Shown: positions 11,261 through 24,700 of the stretch, in pieces | Position numbering within the stretch: the first letter of the stretch is position 1 | Layout: each line of letters opens with the position of its first letter | The notes under the pieces: model-generated | The model's input: the letters and a program-made list of their open reading frames with translations, nothing else | Told to the model about the DNA's origin: nothing | The model's database searches: none | Made by a program: the position numbers and the translations under genes | NCBI GenBank assembly: GCA_913058395.1 | Contig: CAJXQI010000005.1 | Location: forward strand, 62,001-126,000 | Direction: 5' to 3' | Length of the DNA: 64,000 nt | Source: an uncultured Colwellia sp. | GTDB taxonomy: Bacteria > Pseudomonadota > Gammaproteobacteria > Enterobacterales > Alteromonadaceae

Positions 11261-11288
11261 AATAATTAAAACGGGTGTTTTAATTATT
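11261..11288 (-). promoter_or_regulatory. inverted repeat in the icd leader/promoter region
   Basis: Perfect 12-bp stem AATAATTAAAAC / GTTTTAATTATT with a GGGT loop, between the icd2 terminator and icd, 121 nt upstream of the icd start. No T-run follows on either strand. It could be an operator or mRNA leader structure for the dimeric isocitrate dehydrogenase. Confidence 0.45.
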
Positions 11289-11366
11289 TGCAAATTTTTC
11301 CGACACTATTTTTTAATTAATTTACAAATGAAGAGGCTTTTCCAGTTAAAACCTCAAATTTTAGGC

Positions 11367-11393
11367 AAAAAAAAGCTAGGCATAAGCCTAGCT
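11367..11393 (-). terminator. intrinsic terminator of the monomeric isocitrate dehydrogenase gene
   Basis: 8-bp stem AGCTAGGC / GCCTAGCT with a 4-nt loop followed on the minus strand by eight Ts, 19 nt past the stop codon. It separates transcription of the two isocitrate dehydrogenase genes. Confidence 0.88.
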
Positions 11394-11411
11394 CTTAATG
11401 CTTAGTCTAGT

Positions 11412-13643
<2,232 letters not shown>

Positions 13644-13670
13644 TTAAAATCCTTTGCTGATTTGCTATTA

Positions 13671-13721
13671 ATCGATAAAATGAATAACTACGCAATTCGA
13701 ATAACTATTCATTTTATCGAT
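13671..13721 (-). promoter_or_regulatory. 16-bp perfect inverted repeat in the icd2 leader
   Basis: ATCGATAAAATGAATA and its exact complement are separated by 19 nt, ending 27 nt before the icd2 start codon. There is no T-run in the transcribed direction. It could fold as a stable leader hairpin or be a regulator site. Confidence 0.55.
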
Positions 13722-13815
13722 AAAAAAATATTTTTGCGCGCGCATAGTATCGGAATTCAAAGCGCATTAAAATAGATGAATTATCGACGAGTAAAAATCA
13801 ACAAGGCAGAAAATT

Positions 13816-14433
13816 GTGACAATTAAGCAAAATCAGGCGTTTGCGCGCAATAATAAGCGAAAGCCTATAAAGGTACGACCAGTTAACTTTAAAGCCGAAG
13901 TTGTGCTTTTTAACAAGCCTTTTGATGTTTTAAGCCAATTTACTGATGATCAAAACCGAAAAACCTTAAAAGATTACATCAACGTAAAAGATGTTTACGC
14001 TGCTGGCCGCCTTGACCGTGATAGCGAAGGGTTATTACTGTTAACTAACGACGGTAAACTTCAACATAAATTAGCTAACCCAAGTCAAAAAACAGATAAA
14101 ACCTACTGGGCGCAAGTTGAAGGAGTACCTACTGATTTAGATATAAATGCACTTTGTCAAGGTGTCGAGTTAAAAGACGGCATGACCAAACCCGCTAAAG
14201 TCGCCATAATAACTGAGCCAAAAGTTTGGCTACGTACACCACCTATTCGTGAACGCGCAGCAATACCCACTACTTGGTTAGAAATCACCATTCAAGAAGG
14301 TAGAAATAGACAAGTGAGGCGTATGACTGCCCATATTGGCTTCCCTACCCTTAGATTAATTCGTTATCGCATAGGACAATGGACGATAGATGGCATTGAA
14401 AATGGCAGTTATAAAAGGTTAAGCAATGTCTAA
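13816..14433 (+). CDS. rluE: 23S rRNA pseudouridine(2457) synthase
   Basis: Pseudouridine synthase of the RsuA/RluB/E/F group, predicted to modify U2457 of 23S rRNA. It lacks the S4 domain of its paralogues, as RluE does. The 205 residues show [13 protein letters not shown], the catalytic aspartate motif [26 protein letters not shown] and the late [23 protein letters not shown]. Start is GTG at 13816, with AAGG about 9 nt upstream. Its end overlaps the nudJ start by 8 nt, the same rluE-nudJ-mnmA-hflD-purB order as in E. coli. Confidence 0.94.
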   Translation: MTIKQNQAFARNNKRKPIKVRPVNFKAEVVLFNKPFDVLSQFTDDQNRKTLKDYINVKDVYAAGRLDRDSEGLLLLTNDGKLQHKLANPSQKTDKTYWAQVEGVPTDLDINALCQGVELKDGMTKPAKVAIITEPKVWLRTPPIRERAAIPTTWLEITIQEGRNRQVRRMTAHIGFPTLRLIRYRIGQWTIDGIENGSYKRLSNV

Positions 14434-14950
14434 ATCAACATTAAGTAACGATATAGAAATCGACAAAACACCTGATAAGCTCGATATAAATTCACATGGC
14501 AGTGACCAGTTCAAGCCTAATACAACTGTCGCCGTTGTGGTGGTTTATCAAAATAAATTTCTCCTAGTAGAAGAATTAGAGCATGGCAAAACGGTATACA
14601 ACCAACCTGCTGGGCATTTAGAGAGCAATGAAAGCTTAATTAGCGCCATAGAGCGCGAGTTAAAAGAAGAAACTGGGCTTACATTATCACCAGAATACCT
14701 TTGTGGTATCTACTATTATTACCGTGCCGCTATCAATCTCTACTACTTGAGATTTTGCTTTGTTATTGAATTAGACGCTATCTTATCAACACAACCGGAA
14801 GATGATGACATTATCGCTTGTCACTGGTTTACCTTGGCTGAAATTAAGGAAAAATCAACGCAATTGCGTAGTCCTTTAGTATTAGAATGTATCGAAGATT
14901 ACCTTGATGGGAAAAAAATACCATTAAGTCACTTAAAATCTAATCTTTAA
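14426..14950 (+). CDS. nudJ: Nudix phosphatase NudJ
   Basis: Nudix hydrolase acting on HMP-PP and nucleoside tri- and diphosphates in E. coli. The Nudix box is complete: GHLESNE followed by [16 protein letters not shown], fitting GX5EX7REUXEEXGU. At 174 aa it is about 20 longer than E. coli NudJ because of an N-terminal extension of about 30 polar residues. The start used has a good AAAAGG ribosome site inside rluE, so the extension looks real. It is part of the rluE-nudJ-mnmA-hflD-purB run. Confidence 0.92.
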   Translation: MSKSTLSNDIEIDKTPDKLDINSHGSDQFKPNTTVAVVVVYQNKFLLVEELEHGKTVYNQPAGHLESNESLISAIERELKEETGLTLSPEYLCGIYYYYRAAINLYYLRFCFVIELDAILSTQPEDDDIIACHWFTLAEIKEKSTQLRSPLVLECIEDYLDGKKIPLSHLKSNL

Positions 14951-15014
14951 TCTATCATCGTGATAATTGACCGTGCTATAATTTCGCGCCATTTTCCATT
15001 GTAATGTAGTTGTG

Positions 15015-16160
15015 ATGACCTCTAACAAACATGTAAATATTAACTCAACTGAGCCTAACGAAAAATTGCCACAAAATACGAAAGTTATTGTTGGTATGTC
15101 GGGAGGTGTTGATTCATCCGTTTCTGCTTATTTATTATTAGAACAAGGCTATCAGGTTGAAGGCTTGTTCATGAAAAACTGGGAAGAAGATGACAACGAT
15201 GAGTATTGTGCAGCGGCGGAAGATTTAGCCGATGCCCAAAGTGTTTGTGAAAAATTAGGCATAAAACTACATACCATCAATTTTGCTACTGAATATTGGG
15301 ATAATGTATTTGAGTATTTTCTTGCTGAATACAAAGCAGGTAGAACGCCTAATCCTGATATTATGTGTAACAAAGAAATTAAGTTTAAAGCTTTCTTAGA
15401 ATTTGCTTGTGAAGACTTAGAGGCTGATTACATTGCAACAGGTCATTATGTACAACGCAGATTCAGTGATGATAAGTGGCAAATGATCCGCGGTTTAGAT
15501 AGCAATAAAGATCAAAGCTACTTTCTATATACTTTAAGCCATGAGCAAGTTGGCAGAACCTTATTCCCAGTTGGTCACATTGAAAAGCCAGAAGTTCGTG
15601 CTATCGCTGAAAAAGCTGACCTCATTACGCATAATAAAAAAGACAGCACAGGCATCTGTTTTATTGGTGAACGTAAGTTTAAAGACTTCCTTGGTAAGTA
15701 TTTACCGGCGCAACCTGGCGTTATCGAAACAGCTGAAGGTGAGGCGATTGGCGAACACGATGGCTTGATGTACCACACATTAGGACAACGTAAAGGCCTT
15801 CGCATTGGCGGCTTAGCTAATGCTGGTGAAGAACCTTGGTACGTCGTTGAAAAAGATTTAATTCGTAATGTGTTAATTGTTGGTCAAGGTCATAACCACC
15901 CTCGCCTATTTTCTAACGGCTTAATTGCGAATCAATTGCACTTAGTTGACCGAGTAGACGTTACCACACCAATTACTTGTACGGTGAAAACTCGCTATCG
16001 CCAAGAAGATGTTGCTTGTAATTTATCACCGATGGCTAATGGCGAATACTTAGTAATGTTTACTGAGCCGCAAAGTTCAGTAACACCGGGTCAATCAGTA
16101 GTTTTTTATCAAGATGAGGTTTGCCTTGGTGGCGGCATCATCAACTCTCTTATTCGGTAG
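15015..16160 (+). CDS. mnmA: tRNA-specific 2-thiouridylase MnmA
   Basis: Installs 2-thiouridine at U34 of tRNA Lys, Glu and Gln. The PP-loop SGGVDSS (about residue 29) activates the tRNA by adenylation. The catalytic cysteines appear as IMCNKEIKF and [10 protein letters not shown], and TGHYVQ and [10 protein letters not shown] are family segments. A GTG one codon upstream (15012) is an alternative start. There is no strong ribosome site for either, and a TATAAT box lies at 14977-14982. hflD follows 12 nt later. Confidence 0.95.
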   Translation: MTSNKHVNINSTEPNEKLPQNTKVIVGMSGGVDSSVSAYLLLEQGYQVEGLFMKNWEEDDNDEYCAAAEDLADAQSVCEKLGIKLHTINFATEYWDNVFEYFLAEYKAGRTPNPDIMCNKEIKFKAFLEFACEDLEADYIATGHYVQRRFSDDKWQMIRGLDSNKDQSYFLYTLSHEQVGRTLFPVGHIEKPEVRAIAEKADLITHNKKDSTGICFIGERKFKDFLGKYLPAQPGVIETAEGEAIGEHDGLMYHTLGQRKGLRIGGLANAGEEPWYVVEKDLIRNVLIVGQGHNHPRLFSNGLIANQLHLVDRVDVTTPITCTVKTRYRQEDVACNLSPMANGEYLVMFTEPQSSVTPGQSVVFYQDEVCLGGGIINSLIR

Positions 16161-16172
16161 CTTAAGAAATTC

Positions 16173-16796
16173 ATGAATAGTATTGAAAAACAAACAATAA
16201 CGATGGCAGCAATTTGCCAAGTTGCTGCATTAGTACAAAAAATTGCTCGTAGCGGTAACAGTGTCGATAACGAACTGCAAGTCATGCTAGAAAGCATTGT
16301 TGTCACATCGCCAGATAATACCTTAGAAGTTTATGGTAACGACATTGCCAACCTTAAAATGGGTTTAAACGCACTCATTGAACAACTAGGTAACCAAACA
16401 AAACAAAAAGATCCAGAGCTAACTCGCTATGTTGTCAGCTTACTGGGTTTAGAGCGACGCCTTGCTAACAAGCGAAACCAGCTTTCTTTACTTGGTGAAC
16501 GCATTGAGCAATGTCAGCGTCAACTCGCTCATTACGATATTACCAGCGATACACTTATTGCTAGTTTAGCAAGTATTTATAGCGATTTACTTAGCCCTAT
16601 TGGCACACCGATACAAGTTGCAGGTGAACCAGAACGACTTAAACAAACGAGTAACCAACATAAAATTAGAGCCTTATTACTCGCCGGTATTCGCTCAAGC
16701 GTGTTGTGGCGTCAAGTCGGTGGTAAACGAAGAAATATTTTATTTGGTCGCGGCAAAATGGTTGCATGCGCCCAAAAATTACTTAAACAAATTTAA
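16173..16796 (+). CDS. hflD: High frequency lysogenization protein HflD homologue
   Basis: HflD is a peripheral inner-membrane protein which, in E. coli, binds phage lambda CII. Its housekeeping role is unclear. The 207-residue helical protein has family segments AAICQVAALVQKIARSG, LKMGLNALIEQLG, SLLGLERRLANK and the C-terminal KIRALLLAGIRSSVLWRQVGGKRRNILFGR. It lies between mnmA (12 nt) and purB (21 nt), the conserved location. Confidence 0.94.
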   Translation: MNSIEKQTITMAAICQVAALVQKIARSGNSVDNELQVMLESIVVTSPDNTLEVYGNDIANLKMGLNALIEQLGNQTKQKDPELTRYVVSLLGLERRLANKRNQLSLLGERIEQCQRQLAHYDITSDTLIASLASIYSDLLSPIGTPIQVAGEPERLKQTSNQHKIRALLLAGIRSSVLWRQVGGKRRNILFGRGKMVACAQKLLKQI

Positions 16797-16802
16797 TAAT
16801 AA

Positions 16803-18188
<1,386 letters not shown>

Positions 18189-18208
18189 CAACACACCACC
18201 TGCGTAAC

Positions 18209-18240
18209 AAAAAGGGATCCGTAATGGCTCCCTTTTTTAT
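18209..18240 (+). terminator. intrinsic terminator of purB
   Basis: Stem AAAAAGGGA / TCCCTTTTT with a short partly paired loop and T-run, 20 nt after the purB stop. Confidence 0.8.
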
Positions 18241-18293
18241 TTAGCATTATCATAACAATCAATTTTAAACGCTTTACCTTGCAAGGCCAAAAT

Positions 18294-19448
18294 ATGAACA
18301 TTGAATCATTACATTGGGGTGAATTAAGCCCGGAAACTTTTCTCGCAGAATATTGGCAAAAAAAGCCATTACTCATCAAGCAAGCCTTCAAAAATTTTCA
18401 AGACACTATTCCTGCAGACGAGTTAGCCGGCTTAGCGATGGAAGGCGAAATAGAATCGAGAATTGTCAGTAATGACGGTAATAATAATTGGCAAGTAGAT
18501 CACGGGCCTTTTGAAGATTTTTCTCAGTATGGCGAATCAAACTGGACTTTATTAGTACAAGCGGTAAATAACTGGTCACGTCCAACTAACGCCTTATTAG
18601 CGCCATTTTCTTTTATTCCACGCTGGCGTATTGACGATGTCATGGTGAGCTTTTCAACACCTAATGGCGGTGTTGGTGCGCATTTAGATCAATACGATGT
18701 ATTTATTATTCAAGGCAGTGGTAAAAGAAGATGGCAAGTCGGTGCGCCTAATAACGAATTAGCAACTCTGCTACCACACCCAGATCTTAAGCAAGTATCC
18801 GCATTCGAGCCGTTAATTGATGAAGTAACAGAAACTGGGGATTTACTCTATATTCCGCCAAATCACCCCCATAATGGCGTATCAATAGAGAATTCAGTCA
18901 ACTTTTCTATTGGCTTTCAAGCACCATCAAGTCAAGAGTTATGGTCAAGCTTTGCCGATAAACTAATCGACAATAACCTAGGTGAACAACGATTTAGTGA
19001 TTCAACACGAAAAACGACCGAATCGAGCACCTTAATCAGCAAAGAAGATCAACAACAGCTAAAAACTTTTATGTTAGAGCAGCTTGAAAATACAGAGATG
19101 TTTGAGCAGTTTATTGGTCAATATCTAACACAAAGCCATCATGCTCTAGAATTACTGATGCCAGTGAATGATATCGATGAAGAAAAGCTTGCTGATATTT
19201 TATCTGAGCCTGAAATTCACTTTATGCCAGTATCAGGATTAAAAGCGGCTATTATTGCTGATTCACAAGCGACACTTTTTCTAAATGGCGATAGTTTTCC
19301 TATAGATGCGCAAACGTTGCCTTTGGCGAAATTATTAGCACAACAAACGCCTTTGACCACAGAGCAAGTGAAAAGTTTCAATACAAGTTTGAAAAACACC
19401 CTATTGTTAACTAGTGTTTTAAATAAGGGTTATTGGTATATAGAATAG
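18294..19448 (+). CDS. roxA: Ribosomal protein L16 arginine hydroxylase (RoxA, cupin)
   Basis: Fe(II)/2-oxoglutarate oxygenase that hydroxylates an arginine of ribosomal protein L16 (E. coli YcfD). The JmjC-like cupin has the metal motif in GGVGAHLDQYDVF (HxD) and the distal histidine in PPNHPHNGVSIENSVNFSIGF. The C-terminal winged-helix part makes up the remainder (385 aa). The ATG at 18294 is chosen because AAGG lies 7 nt before it; an upstream TTG lacks such a site. A GNAT gene follows after 6 nt. Confidence 0.92.
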   Translation: MNIESLHWGELSPETFLAEYWQKKPLLIKQAFKNFQDTIPADELAGLAMEGEIESRIVSNDGNNNWQVDHGPFEDFSQYGESNWTLLVQAVNNWSRPTNALLAPFSFIPRWRIDDVMVSFSTPNGGVGAHLDQYDVFIIQGSGKRRWQVGAPNNELATLLPHPDLKQVSAFEPLIDEVTETGDLLYIPPNHPHNGVSIENSVNFSIGFQAPSSQELWSSFADKLIDNNLGEQRFSDSTRKTTESSTLISKEDQQQLKTFMLEQLENTEMFEQFIGQYLTQSHHALELLMPVNDIDEEKLADILSEPEIHFMPVSGLKAAIIADSQATLFLNGDSFPIDAQTLPLAKLLAQQTPLTTEQVKSFNTSLKNTLLLTSVLNKGYWYIE

Positions 19449-19454
19449 AGAGCA

Positions 19455-19916
19455 ATGTCATACACAGTAAGTAGAGTTCAATGGGAGCAAGCCGCTCCCC
19501 TTCTAAAAAATGTAAGAGAACAAGTTTTTGTCTGTGAATGGCGTATTCCAAAAAACATCGAATTTGATCAAAAAGACCGTTACGCTTTTCATGTCCTCGC
19601 TTGTAAAGATATTAGCCAAGAGCCTATCGGTACTGGACGAATTCTATCAACCGGTGAAATTAGCCGTATTGCAGTATTAAAATCGTGTCGTAAAGACGAA
19701 GTTGATAAAGTGATTTTACAAGCGCTTTTTGATATCGCGCGCGAGATGAATCTAAAAGAAATATTTATTTATAGCCCTTTAGACTCGATAGATTACTTCA
19801 GAAAGTTTAACTTTAATACCGCCGGAGCGGTATTTATGGAAGCTGGCTTACCAAAACAAAAAATGACTTGTCCACTCGACAATGCCAGTTTCGCTAAGTA
19901 CTATTTAAGTCACTAA
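19455..19916 (+). CDS. GNAT-family N-acetyltransferase
   Basis: Acetyl-CoA-dependent acetyltransferase of unknown substrate. The 153 residues resemble the YjcF/ElaA branch: an early VREQVFVCEWRIP segment, then GTGRILSTGEISRIAVLKSCRKDEV (beta-4 and the CoA-binding loop region) and a C-terminal IYSPLDSIDYFRKFNF. The classical Q/RxxGxG/A loop is degenerate. It starts 6 nt after roxA, so it is almost surely co-transcribed with it. Confidence 0.8.
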   Translation: MSYTVSRVQWEQAAPLLKNVREQVFVCEWRIPKNIEFDQKDRYAFHVLACKDISQEPIGTGRILSTGEISRIAVLKSCRKDEVDKVILQALFDIAREMNLKEIFIYSPLDSIDYFRKFNFNTAGAVFMEAGLPKQKMTCPLDNASFAKYYLSH

Positions 19917-19942
19917 ATTAGTGAAATAAGTCACAAGCCTGA

Positions 19943-20353
19943 CTAGCTTTGTCCCTGCCACAGTTCTTCATTTTCATGAAGCTTATATAGACCATCAGCA
20001 CGACCAATTAATAGTTGTGCAAACTTGTGTTGTTCTTTATCGTCTGAATTCAATAAATTTTCAGCTTGTAGTTGCCACTTCAAAGAAAAATGTCGAATAA
20101 CTTCCCGCGCAGTCTCACTGCCATTAAGTGCAACGTGATCTGTCGGTAAATCCCCTGAAATTACCCAAACAACGGATTTATCTAAAAGGTTAATTTTCCA
20201 AACTGCTAAAATTGGCACTAAATATCGGCTTTCAGTATCTGCAATGCTTTGAGTCACTAAACCTTTATCTGCAAGGTATTTAGTTGCTTTTAAATATTGT
20301 TCGCGTGTCCATTCTTGTTGTTTTTCTGGAGTCATTGCTTGTTGCTGAGTCAT
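19943..20353 (-). CDS. Conserved protein of unknown function, DUF4826-like
   Basis: A 136-residue cytoplasmic protein without signal or membrane segments. The central stretch (SRYLVPILAVWKIN, then VVWVISGDLPTDHV and REVIRHFSLKWQLQAENL) matches my memory of the DUF4826 family of marine gammaproteobacteria. No catalytic residues are evident. It is convergent with the GNAT gene (27-nt gap) and is probably monocistronic. The family assignment is from recall, not a search. Confidence 0.72.
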   Translation of the reverse strand: MTQQQAMTPEKQQEWTREQYLKATKYLADKGLVTQSIADTESRYLVPILAVWKINLLDKSVVWVISGDLPTDHVALNGSETAREVIRHFSLKWQLQAENLLNSDDKEQHKFAQLLIGRADGLYKLHENEELWQGQS

Positions 20354-20503
20354 ATTAATTTTCTTTTTTGTTAATTATATTAATGAGATGTTAACTTTGG
20401 AAACGTGTATGAATTAATTCACAGTATATTTCAAATTTATTTATGGCTGCACTGGCGAACCACCTGCCTAGATGGTATTGTGCCGAGCAAATTATTACAA
20501 CCT

Positions 20504-20532
20504 CTGTTCAATAAAAATTTAACATTGAACAG
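20504..20532 (+). promoter_or_regulatory. inverted repeat upstream of the Leu/Glu dehydrogenase gene
   Basis: CTGTTCAAT and ATTGAACAG (9-bp perfect arms, 11 nt apart) end 27 nt before the start codon. It looks like an operator or leader hairpin. Confidence 0.45.
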
Positions 20533-20559
20533 TTTCTATAATCATTGGAGATTACGATA

Positions 20560-21612
20560 GTGGCCGTTTTTGATTTAGTTGATTTTGACAACCATGAGCA
20601 AGTCGTTTATTGCAGCGACAAAGCGTCAGGGTTAAAAGCTATCATTGCAGTGCACAGCACCGCTTTAGGACCAGCTGCAGGCGGTTGTCGCTTTTGGGAC
20701 TACGCAAGCGACGAAGCAGCATTGAAAGACGTTTTACGTTTATCTAAAGGCATGACCTACAAAAATGCGATGGCAGGTTTGAAACTAGGTGGTGGTAAAG
20801 GGGTCATTATTGGTGACCCTAAAAGTTTAAAATCAGACGATTTATTCAATGCTTTTGGGACCGCCGTAAATAACTTGAACGGTCGTTACTATACTGCTGA
20901 AGACGTCAATATCACTACAGGTGATATGGCAATAGTAAATCAAAGTACTGAGTTTGTTTCAGGCCTTGAAGGAAAAAGTGGCAACCCTGGTCCATTTACC
21001 GCTTTAGGTACGTTTTTAGGTATTAAAGCTGCGGTTAAGTTTAAGTTAGGTAAAGACGACTTAACTGGTATTAAAGTGGCAGTACAAGGTCTTGGTAGCG
21101 TTGGTTATTCTCTTTGTGAAAAGTTACATAACGCTGGTGCTGAACTTATCGTTACTGATATTAATCAAGTAGCACTGGATAAAGCGACAACGGAATTAAA
21201 CGCTACCGTTGTTGGTTTAGATGAAATATATAGTCAAGACGTAGATGTATTTTCACCATGTGCACTTGGTGCATCTATTGATGACAACAGCATTGCACAG
21301 CTAAAAGCTGTTATTATTGCCGGTTGTGCAAACAATCAGTTAGCAGAAGCACGTCATGATCAAATCTTGCTAGAAAAAGGTATTTTGTACGCACCTGATT
21401 ACGTTATTAATGCTGGTGGCATTATTAATGTAGCATTAGAAATTTACCCTGAACCATACTGTGCAGACAGCGCAACAAAATTGGTTGAGAATATTTATCA
21501 TACTTTGATGAACGTTTTTGAAACTGCAGCAGCTCAAAATATGCCGACAGGTTTAATTGCTGATCAAATGGCGCGTGACATAATTGCTAAAGGTCACAAT
21601 AATAGCAACTAA
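20560..21612 (+). CDS. Glu/Leu/Phe/Val dehydrogenase (leucine-dehydrogenase type)
   Basis: NAD-dependent oxidative deamination of branched-chain or aromatic amino acids to 2-oxo acids. The 350-residue protein has LGPAAGGCRFW, the catalytic lysine region SKGMTYKNAMAGLKLGGGKGVIIGDP and the Rossmann loop VAVQGLGSVGYSLCEKL. Length fits leucine dehydrogenase rather than the longer glutamate dehydrogenase. GTG at 20560 is preferred because GGAG lies 9 nt upstream; the TTG at 20545 would overlap that site. Single gene with its own terminator. Confidence 0.88.
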   Translation: MAVFDLVDFDNHEQVVYCSDKASGLKAIIAVHSTALGPAAGGCRFWDYASDEAALKDVLRLSKGMTYKNAMAGLKLGGGKGVIIGDPKSLKSDDLFNAFGTAVNNLNGRYYTAEDVNITTGDMAIVNQSTEFVSGLEGKSGNPGPFTALGTFLGIKAAVKFKLGKDDLTGIKVAVQGLGSVGYSLCEKLHNAGAELIVTDINQVALDKATTELNATVVGLDEIYSQDVDVFSPCALGASIDDNSIAQLKAVIIAGCANNQLAEARHDQILLEKGILYAPDYVINAGGIINVALEIYPEPYCADSATKLVENIYHTLMNVFETAAAQNMPTGLIADQMARDIIAKGHNNSN

Positions 21613-21657
21613 GTAAAACTTGCTATCGTAAGTACTAAATACTGCACAGCGTTAACG

Positions 21658-21686
21658 AAAAAGCACCTAAATAGGTGCTTTTTTAT
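21658..21686 (+). terminator. intrinsic terminator after the Leu/Glu dehydrogenase gene
   Basis: 11-bp stem AAAAGCACCTA / TAGGTGCTTTT with a 2-nt apparent loop and a T-run. Also usable by the convergent ydiJ-like gene. Confidence 0.87.
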
Positions 21687-21730
21687 TACTTATTGAATGT
21701 TTATCATTGCTCTAGTATTGATTAGTAAAA

Positions 21731-24700
21731 CTAATTTAGTGTATTCAACAAAGCCTGAACTGGATGTAAAGTGACTTTATTATCTAAGCGTTTTATTTGG
21801 CTACGACAAGAATATCCAGTCACTAATATTTGCTCTGTAGCTAATTCACTTACTTTATTCTTCCAGCTCATGTCGTAAAGTGCTTTAGAGTTATCTAAGT
21901 TTACTTTTTCATGACCGTAGGTTCCCGCCATTCCGCAGCACCCTACTGAAACATTGGTTAATGACAAACCAAAGTGTGCAAAAATCCCTTTCCATTGCCC
22001 TTCACTACCAGCCAATGCCGTTTTCTCAGTACAATGCGCAAAAAGTTTATAAGATATTGATTTCGCTATTTCAGTTTCATTCTCCACCTTATTTTGATGA
22101 TCGAGAATAGTAATTAGCCATTCATGGGCAAGCTCTACGCTAAATTTACCTCTGTTATCACCTAATATTTGGCAATACTCATCGCGGTAACATAAAGCTA
22201 ATGACGCATCTAAGCCAATCATAGGAATGTTTAATTCATGCACTTTGTTAAGAAAATCTGCTGTCGATTTAGCCGTTTTCGCAAATTTTGCTAAGAAACC
22301 TTTTACATGCTGTGGCTTACCATTGGGTTTAAACGGCAACAATATTGGCTGAAACCCTAGTTTTTTAACAAGCAACATAAAATCTTCAACGACTTTTGCA
22401 TCATAAAAGGACGTAAAAGGATCTTGAACGACTAATACACTTTTAGCACGCTCTTGCGTTGTCATTTGATGTAGCTGCGTTAAATCGAAAGTAGCAAATT
22501 GATGCTGCAGAGCTCTTTCAGCTAAGGTTGGAATAGATAACAAAGGTGTATCAACATAGCCAATGGTGGCACGAGATAATTTATTATAAATATTCGAGTT
22601 TAGAACACTATTCACAAACTTAGGTGCTTTTGCCATTATCGGCGTCATCACTTCAACATTCGCGACTAAATGATCTTTAGCAGGTCTGAAATACCTTGAA
22701 TGGTAAAGGTTAATAAACCTCGCTCTAAAATCAGGAACATCCACTTTAATTGGACACTGACTGGCACACGCTTTACAAGCTAAACACCCTTGCATGGATT
22801 CCATCACTTCATGAGAAAAATCATCGTTTTCCTGTGTTGAATTTGAGCTATTAAAACGGTTTTTTACTTTGTCTAACAAGCGTTTTACTGACCAATGTTG
22901 TATATTCTGCTCTAAAGCGAGAATATCTACACCTTTAGCCTCGACAAGCCTTAACCACTCTCTCATCAAGCCTGCTCTACCTTTCGGAGAATGGCGGCGG
23001 TCACGCGTAACCTTACTTGAAGGACACATTGGGCTATTTACGTCATAATTAAAACATAAACCATTACCGTTGCAGTCGAGTGCCGATTTAAAAGAGTCTT
23101 TAACGGTTACTGGGATTTGTCGGTCGTAAAAACCACGTTTTTTATCATCAACGGAAACTAAATTTTCTGTCGATTGATATGGCGTACAGATTTTTCCCGG
23201 GTTCATTTTATTTAGTGGGTCAAACGCCGCTTTGATTTTTCTCAATTCGGTAAATAGCGCATCACCAAAAAATTCAGGTCCGTATTCACTACGATAACCT
23301 TTGCCATGTTCACCCCACATCAAGCCACCATATTTAGCGGTTAACGCGACAACTTTATCCGAAATTTCACGCAGTAAAACTTCTTGCTCTGGGTCACACA
23401 TATCTAACGCTGGCCTAACATGTAGAACACCGGCATCAACATGACCAAACATACCGTAATGCAAACCATAACCGTCAAGTAGCTCTCTAAATTCAGCAAT
23501 AAAATCAGCTAAGTTTTCTGGCGGCACTGCCGTATCTTCTGCAAATGCTAAAGGTTTTTGGCTGCCTTTAGTGTTCCCCAGCAAACCCACGGCTTTTTTA
23601 CGCATGGTATAAAGTTTTGCAATGCTACCTAGATCAGAAGTAACTTGATAACCAATAACACCCGTGCCATTAGCAATATCTTTATCAAGCACAGCACAAA
23701 GCTCGTTTACCTGCTCAGCAACGGCTTCTATACTTTCGCCGTTATACTCAACCATATTGATGCCATCCATCACGGCACCTTCAACATCTTGCAACATATC
23801 GCTAACTAATTGCCAAACAATATCCTGTTTAGCTAAGTTCAACACTTTACTGTCAATAGTTTCAACAGAAGTGGCTTTTGCTTTAACTAACGATGGAGAA
23901 TGACGTAGTGCAGAATCAAAACTGTCATATTTAATATTGATCAGTGTTTTAGCATTGGCGATAGGCGTTAAATTTAGTTTTGCTTCACAGACAAAGGCTA
24001 AAGAGCCTTCAGAGCCAGTAATGATGCGGCTTAAATCGACCTGAGTTAAATCAGCGTTAAAAACGTTTTCTAAATCATAACCGGTTAAAAAGCGATTTAA
24101 ACGTGGGAATTTTTCAAGAATAAGTTCGCGATTATCGCGGCAAGAGCTCAGCACTTGCTGCATTAATTTTGCCACTGTGCTTTCTTGCGTTGCTAATATC
24201 TCTGCTTCTGCCATCGACATAGGCGCAGTAGTTAACAATTCTCCATTAGCTAACACGCTTTCTAGGCCTAAAACATGGTCTGAAGTTTTACCGTAAACTA
24301 ATGAACCCTGTCCAGAAGCGTCAGTATTGATCATGCCGCCTACTGTCGCTCTATTACTGGTTGACAAATCTGGAGAAAAGAAGAAGCCATGAGGCTTAAG
24401 ATAATCATTAAGTTGGTCTTTAATAACACCCGCTTCAACACGCACCCAGTTTTCTTCTACGTTTATCTCCAATATGCGATTCATATACTTAGATAAATCA
24501 ACCACAATACCCGGTGTTAAACTTTGGCCATTGGTACCTGTTCCACCACCTCGGGCGCTAAATTTAATATCATTAAAGCGTTGTTCAGCGCCAAGTTCAG
24601 TGATCAATTGAATATCTTGCTTACTACGCGGGTGCAGCACTAATTGCGGCAACTGCTGATAAATGCTGTTATCTGTCGCGTGTGCTAGTCGCGCGCTATA

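Noticed and set aside
15541-15805. Open frames inside mnmA on both strands
   Set aside because: They lie fully inside a clear MnmA gene, lack ribosome sites and have no recognisable domains; they are frame shadows.
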